Positions 12,873 to 15,379 of a DNA stretch of 15,379 bases are shown here, in pieces; position 1 is the stretch's first letter; every line of letters begins with the position of its first letter. This stretch comes from Chlorobiota bacterium (GTDB lineage Bacteria > Bacteroidota > Ignavibacteria > Ignavibacteriales > Ignavibacteriaceae): assembly GCA_008363265.1 (NCBI GenBank), contig RHKR01000042.1, positions 1 to 15,379 on the forward strand, read 5' to 3'. Position numbers and translations under genes: made by a program. The notes under the pieces are model-generated. The model saw only the letters and a program-made list of their open reading frames with translations, did no database searches and had not been told where the DNA came from.

Positions 12873-13457
12873 CAGAGGCTAAGAAAAGAGATTTATAAAG
12901 CATTGAGCAGATATTTAAATTTTTTAATTTTTATTTTGGTTGTTTTTCTGGTTGCCGGATGCGGGGACCAGGAGAAGGTTAGTCCCGCGCAGAAGGGGTT
13001 GAAGGGTGAACTGCCCGATCAGCAGAGCTTTAACTCGACCGTCAGTTTTACCGATTCGGGGAAGGTGATGGCGATACTTCAGGCCGGCGTTATCAAGGTT
13101 TTTTACTCCCGCAACTACACGCTCCTTGAAAACAAAATGAAAGTGGATTTCTACAACGAAAAGGGGAGCATCGAGGCCGTTTTGACGGGCGAGCACGGAA
13201 AGGTAGACGATGTCACGAAGGATATCCACATCTACAAAAATGTTGTGGTAAAAAGCGACAGCGGAATGGTGCTGACAACCGAAAAACTGATGTGGCGCAA
13301 CAGTGACCAAAAGATCTGGACCGATGAGTTCGTGAGGATCAAAACCCCCACGGAAGAGATCGAAGGGTACGGCTTTGAGTCGGATCAGTCGCTCCGCAAC
13401 TACACCGTGTTCAAGGTCACCCTGATCACCGACGGAAGCGGGCTGAAGAATGAGTAG
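12867..13457 (+). CDS. lptC: LPS export periplasmic lipoprotein-like protein LptC
   Basis: LptC links the inner-membrane LptBFG transporter to the periplasmic LPS bridge. The 196-residue protein has a basic N-terminus and hydrophobic stretch (17-31) ending in a lipobox FLVAGC, so C32 could be lipidated, a departure from the membrane-anchored E. coli LptC. The domain at about 50-190 has the FCB-type LptC pattern: LPDQQSFNSTVSFTDSGKV, VDFYNEKG, GKVDDVTKDI, VVVKSDSGMVL and the strongly conserved YGFESDQSLRNYTVFKVT. The start is GTG at 12867, inside the last heptamer unit; an in-frame TGA at 12861-12863 rules out starts further upstream, and no later ATG keeps the signal sequence. Its end overlaps the next gene by 8 nt. 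Identification is by pattern and context; neighbours lptA and lptB support it. Confidence 0.88.
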   Translation: MIQRLRKEIYKALSRYLNFLIFILVVFLVAGCGDQEKVSPAQKGLKGELPDQQSFNSTVSFTDSGKVMAILQAGVIKVFYSRNYTLLENKMKVDFYNEKGSIEAVLTGEHGKVDDVTKDIHIYKNVVVKSDSGMVLTTEKLMWRNSDQKIWTDEFVRIKTPTEEIEGYGFESDQSLRNYTVFKVTLITDGSGLKNE

Positions 13458-14934
13458 AATTCTGAAGGCACTGCTTTTCGCCGTTCTGCTGATTCCGGCA
13501 CTTCTTGCCCAAGGCGGTTCAAAGATCGTGATCACGGGCGAGAGGATGACGGGCAAGGAGGATGACACCCAGAAGATCCGCGGCTTCGGCGGCGATGTGG
13601 TGATAACCCACCTGAATGTGCGGATCACCTGCGACTCAGCCGTTCATTTCGTTGACAGAAATGAAGCGGAACTCATCGGAAGTGTTGTGATCACTCAGGA
13701 TACCCTGACCATTAAAACCGACCGCGGTTTCTACAACGGCAACCAGAAAAAGGCCTGGGCATCAACCCCAGTTGAACTCGACGATAAAAAAGTTTTCCTG
13801 AAGGCGGAGTCGGGCGACTACCTCTTCGATTCAACCAGGGCGCGGTTCGTCAAGAATGTAAGACTTTACGACGCTACAGGCACGATGACCTCAAGTGAAC
13901 TTATCTATTACAGAAATTCTCAGGTTGCTTACGCTTTCGGCGGGGTGAAGCTGTGGGATGAGTCGAGCTCACTCGATGCCGACAGCCTTGTCCATTTCCG
14001 CGTTACCAGGGTGACCAACGCATACCGTAATGTGAAAATAGTTGACTCGACCAATGTCGTCCTTTGCGACAGCGTGATCTACGATCAGACCAACCGCGTT
14101 ACCGACGCCTGGGGGAATGTTCAGATAAAGAACTTTGAAGAGAACACCCTCATTCTCGGCGATCATGTGAACGATCTCCGCGCGATAAAGCACACACGGG
14201 TTGAAGGGGAGCCGTTCATAATGCAGATCGATACCGTTGACGGAGCGGCTGACACCCTCCTCGTCAGGGCGCTGCTGCTTGAGTCGATCGGGGCGGGCGA
14301 CACTTCAAAACTGATCGCTCACGACTCTGTCACCATTCTTCGCGGCGGATTCGCTTCAAGAAACTCATACACCGAATACACCCGCGATCCCGAGACGATC
14401 TACACATACAAAAAAGAGGAAGACGCCGGTCCGCCCGTTCTTTGGTACGACAATTCGCAGCTCTCGGGGGACACGGTTACACTTCACATAAAACAGAAGA
14501 AGGCCGACAAGGTCTTCATAAACAACAACAGTTTGATTATTTCGAAGAACGGCCCCTTCAGGTTCGATCAGGTTTCTGGGACCAATGTGGTGATGAACTT
14601 CGAGAAGGGGAACCTGAAGCAGACGAACATTTACGGAAATGTTCTCAGCTTCTATTATGTTTACGATGACGGCGAGCCGAACGGACTGATCCGCTCGAGC
14701 TCGAACAGCGCGGTGATCACATTCGACAGCAACAAGGTTGAGGATGTGCGGCTTTACGGCGATCCGATAAGTGAGTATTACCCCGAGAACCTGGTCACGG
14801 GGAACGAGAAGAAATATTTCCTCCCAACTTACCGCGACTACGGAGCCGCTCCCGCGAAAAGCGAATATTTTGACAAATTTTTGATAAAGATCAGAGAGAC
14901 AGAGCATCCATTCTATGCCCGAACAACTGAGTAG
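13450..14934 (+). CDS. lptA: OstA/LptA-like periplasmic LPS transport protein (long form)
   Basis: This 494-residue protein starts with a signal peptide (about 1-20, [21 protein letters not shown]) and continues with OstA/LptA-type beta-jellyroll repeats: [56 protein letters not shown], then many strands with G(N/D)V and LxADSL-like turns. LptA proteins polymerise into the bridge that carries LPS across the periplasm. E. coli LptA is only about 185 residues; the long form here resembles the extended OstA-like proteins of the FCB group and might span more of the periplasm alone. It overlaps lptC by 8 nt and lptB by 20 nt, which argues for coupling and for the lptA assignment. It could alternatively be named OstA-like, and it lacks the large C-terminal barrel of LptD. 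Confidence 0.8.
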   Translation: MSRILKALLFAVLLIPALLAQGGSKIVITGERMTGKEDDTQKIRGFGGDVVITHLNVRITCDSAVHFVDRNEAELIGSVVITQDTLTIKTDRGFYNGNQKKAWASTPVELDDKKVFLKAESGDYLFDSTRARFVKNVRLYDATGTMTSSELIYYRNSQVAYAFGGVKLWDESSSLDADSLVHFRVTRVTNAYRNVKIVDSTNVVLCDSVIYDQTNRVTDAWGNVQIKNFEENTLILGDHVNDLRAIKHTRVEGEPFIMQIDTVDGAADTLLVRALLLESIGAGDTSKLIAHDSVTILRGGFASRNSYTEYTRDPETIYTYKKEEDAGPPVLWYDNSQLSGDTVTLHIKQKKADKVFINNNSLIISKNGPFRFDQVSGTNVVMNFEKGNLKQTNIYGNVLSFYYVYDDGEPNGLIRSSSNSAVITFDSNKVEDVRLYGDPISEYYPENLVTGNEKKYFLPTYRDYGAAPAKSEYFDKFLIKIRETEHPFYARTTE

Positions 14935-15379
14935 TGAAAATCTGGTAAAAGTTTACAAGAAGAGAACTGTGGTCAACAAGGTCTCAATCTCCGTCTCACG
15001 GGGCGAGATCGTCGGTCTGCTCGGTCCGAACGGCGCGGGAAAGACCACCACATTCTACATGATGGTGGGAATGATAAAACCCGACGGCGGAAAGGTTTTC
15101 CTCGACGACTCCGAAATATCATCCCTTCCGATGTACAAACGAGCCCGTCTGGGGATCGGTTATCTCCCTCAGGAGGCATCGATCTTCAGAAAACTATCGG
15201 TCGAGGACAACATTAAATCGATACTTCAGATGCTTCCCCTCACCAACGCCGAGCGGAAGGAAAAACTTGAGTCACTCCTCGAAGATTTCCGTATTACGCA
15301 CATCCGCAAGAGCCTCGGTTACCAGCTCAGCGGCGGCGAAAGAAGGCGAACAGAGATCGCCCGTGCCCTCTGTACCAAC
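14915..15379 (+). CDS. lptB: LPS export ABC transporter ATPase LptB (3' end off window)
   Basis: LptB is the cytosolic ATPase that powers LPS extraction by LptFG. The 155 residues present begin at ATG 14915, inside the end of the OstA-like gene (20-nt overlap), and run to the edge with no stop. Walker A is [10 protein letters not shown] at 37-46, the Q-loop lies in [18 protein letters not shown], as is typical of LptB, and the ABC signature LSGGERRR starts at 138. Walker B and the H-switch lie beyond the window (E. coli LptB has 241 residues). [13 protein letters not shown] after Walker A is also characteristic. Confidence 0.96.
   Translation, partial: MPEQLSSENLVKVYKKRTVVNKVSISVSRGEIVGLLGPNGAGKTTTFYMMVGMIKPDGGKVFLDDSEISSLPMYKRARLGIGYLPQEASIFRKLSVEDNIKSILQMLPLTNAERKEKLESLLEDFRITHIRKSLGYQLSGGERRRTEIARALCTN

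Overview
The window looks like a piece of chromosome from a Gram-negative bacterium of the Fibrobacterota-Chlorobiota-Bacteroidota (FCB) group, possibly Ignavibacteria-like. That placement is inference, and no rRNA or other marker is present to confirm it. It rests on a KDO and lipopolysaccharide-export cluster (kdsA, kdsD, lptC, a long OstA/LptA protein, lptB), an LptC resembling those of the FCB group, and a secreted protein made of SdrD-B-like, DUF11-like and choice-of-anchor-A-like modules.

Layout. (1) 1-2675, minus strand: the first 891 residues of a large secreted multidomain protein whose C-terminus lies off the left edge. (2) 2676-2944: an AT-rich divergent intergenic region with a conspicuous cluster of inverted repeats. 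(3) 2945-7452, plus strand: lon, a free methionine-(R)-sulfoxide reductase and dnaX, tightly spaced. The lon reading frame is broken inside the protease domain; about 22 nt encoding the TxVGG motif appear to be missing. dnaX carries an A10 run containing an in-frame A-AAA-AAG heptamer with immediate stops in both alternative frames, which is the arrangement that makes the short gamma form in other bacteria. (4) 7451-7601: a 151-bp segment bounded by inverted arrays of a 7-bp repeat, which supplies the stop codons of both converging genes, dnaX and mazG. (5) 7586-8353, minus strand: mazG. (6) 8422 to the right edge, plus strand: a probable long operon of a Rid-family protein, a multipass membrane acyltransferase-like protein, ruvB, kdsA, kdsD, lptC, an OstA/LptA-like protein and lptB (cut by the window edge). 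Junctions are short gaps or overlaps, except kdsD-lptC, where eight perfect tandem 7-bp units are inserted and contain the lptC start codon.

How the genes work together. kdsD makes arabinose-5-phosphate and kdsA condenses it with PEP to KDO-8-phosphate for the LPS core. The three lpt genes encode the inner-membrane and periplasmic parts of the LPS export bridge. ruvB (Holliday junction migration) and dnaX (clamp loader) are replication and repair genes. mazG, the Rid-family protein and the methionine sulfoxide reductase are metabolite or nucleotide damage-control enzymes, and lon is protein quality control. Most of the window is ordinary core genome. The points worth a second look are the dnaX slippage site, the lon lesion, the heptamer repeat family at gene ends, and the divergent-region inverted repeats.
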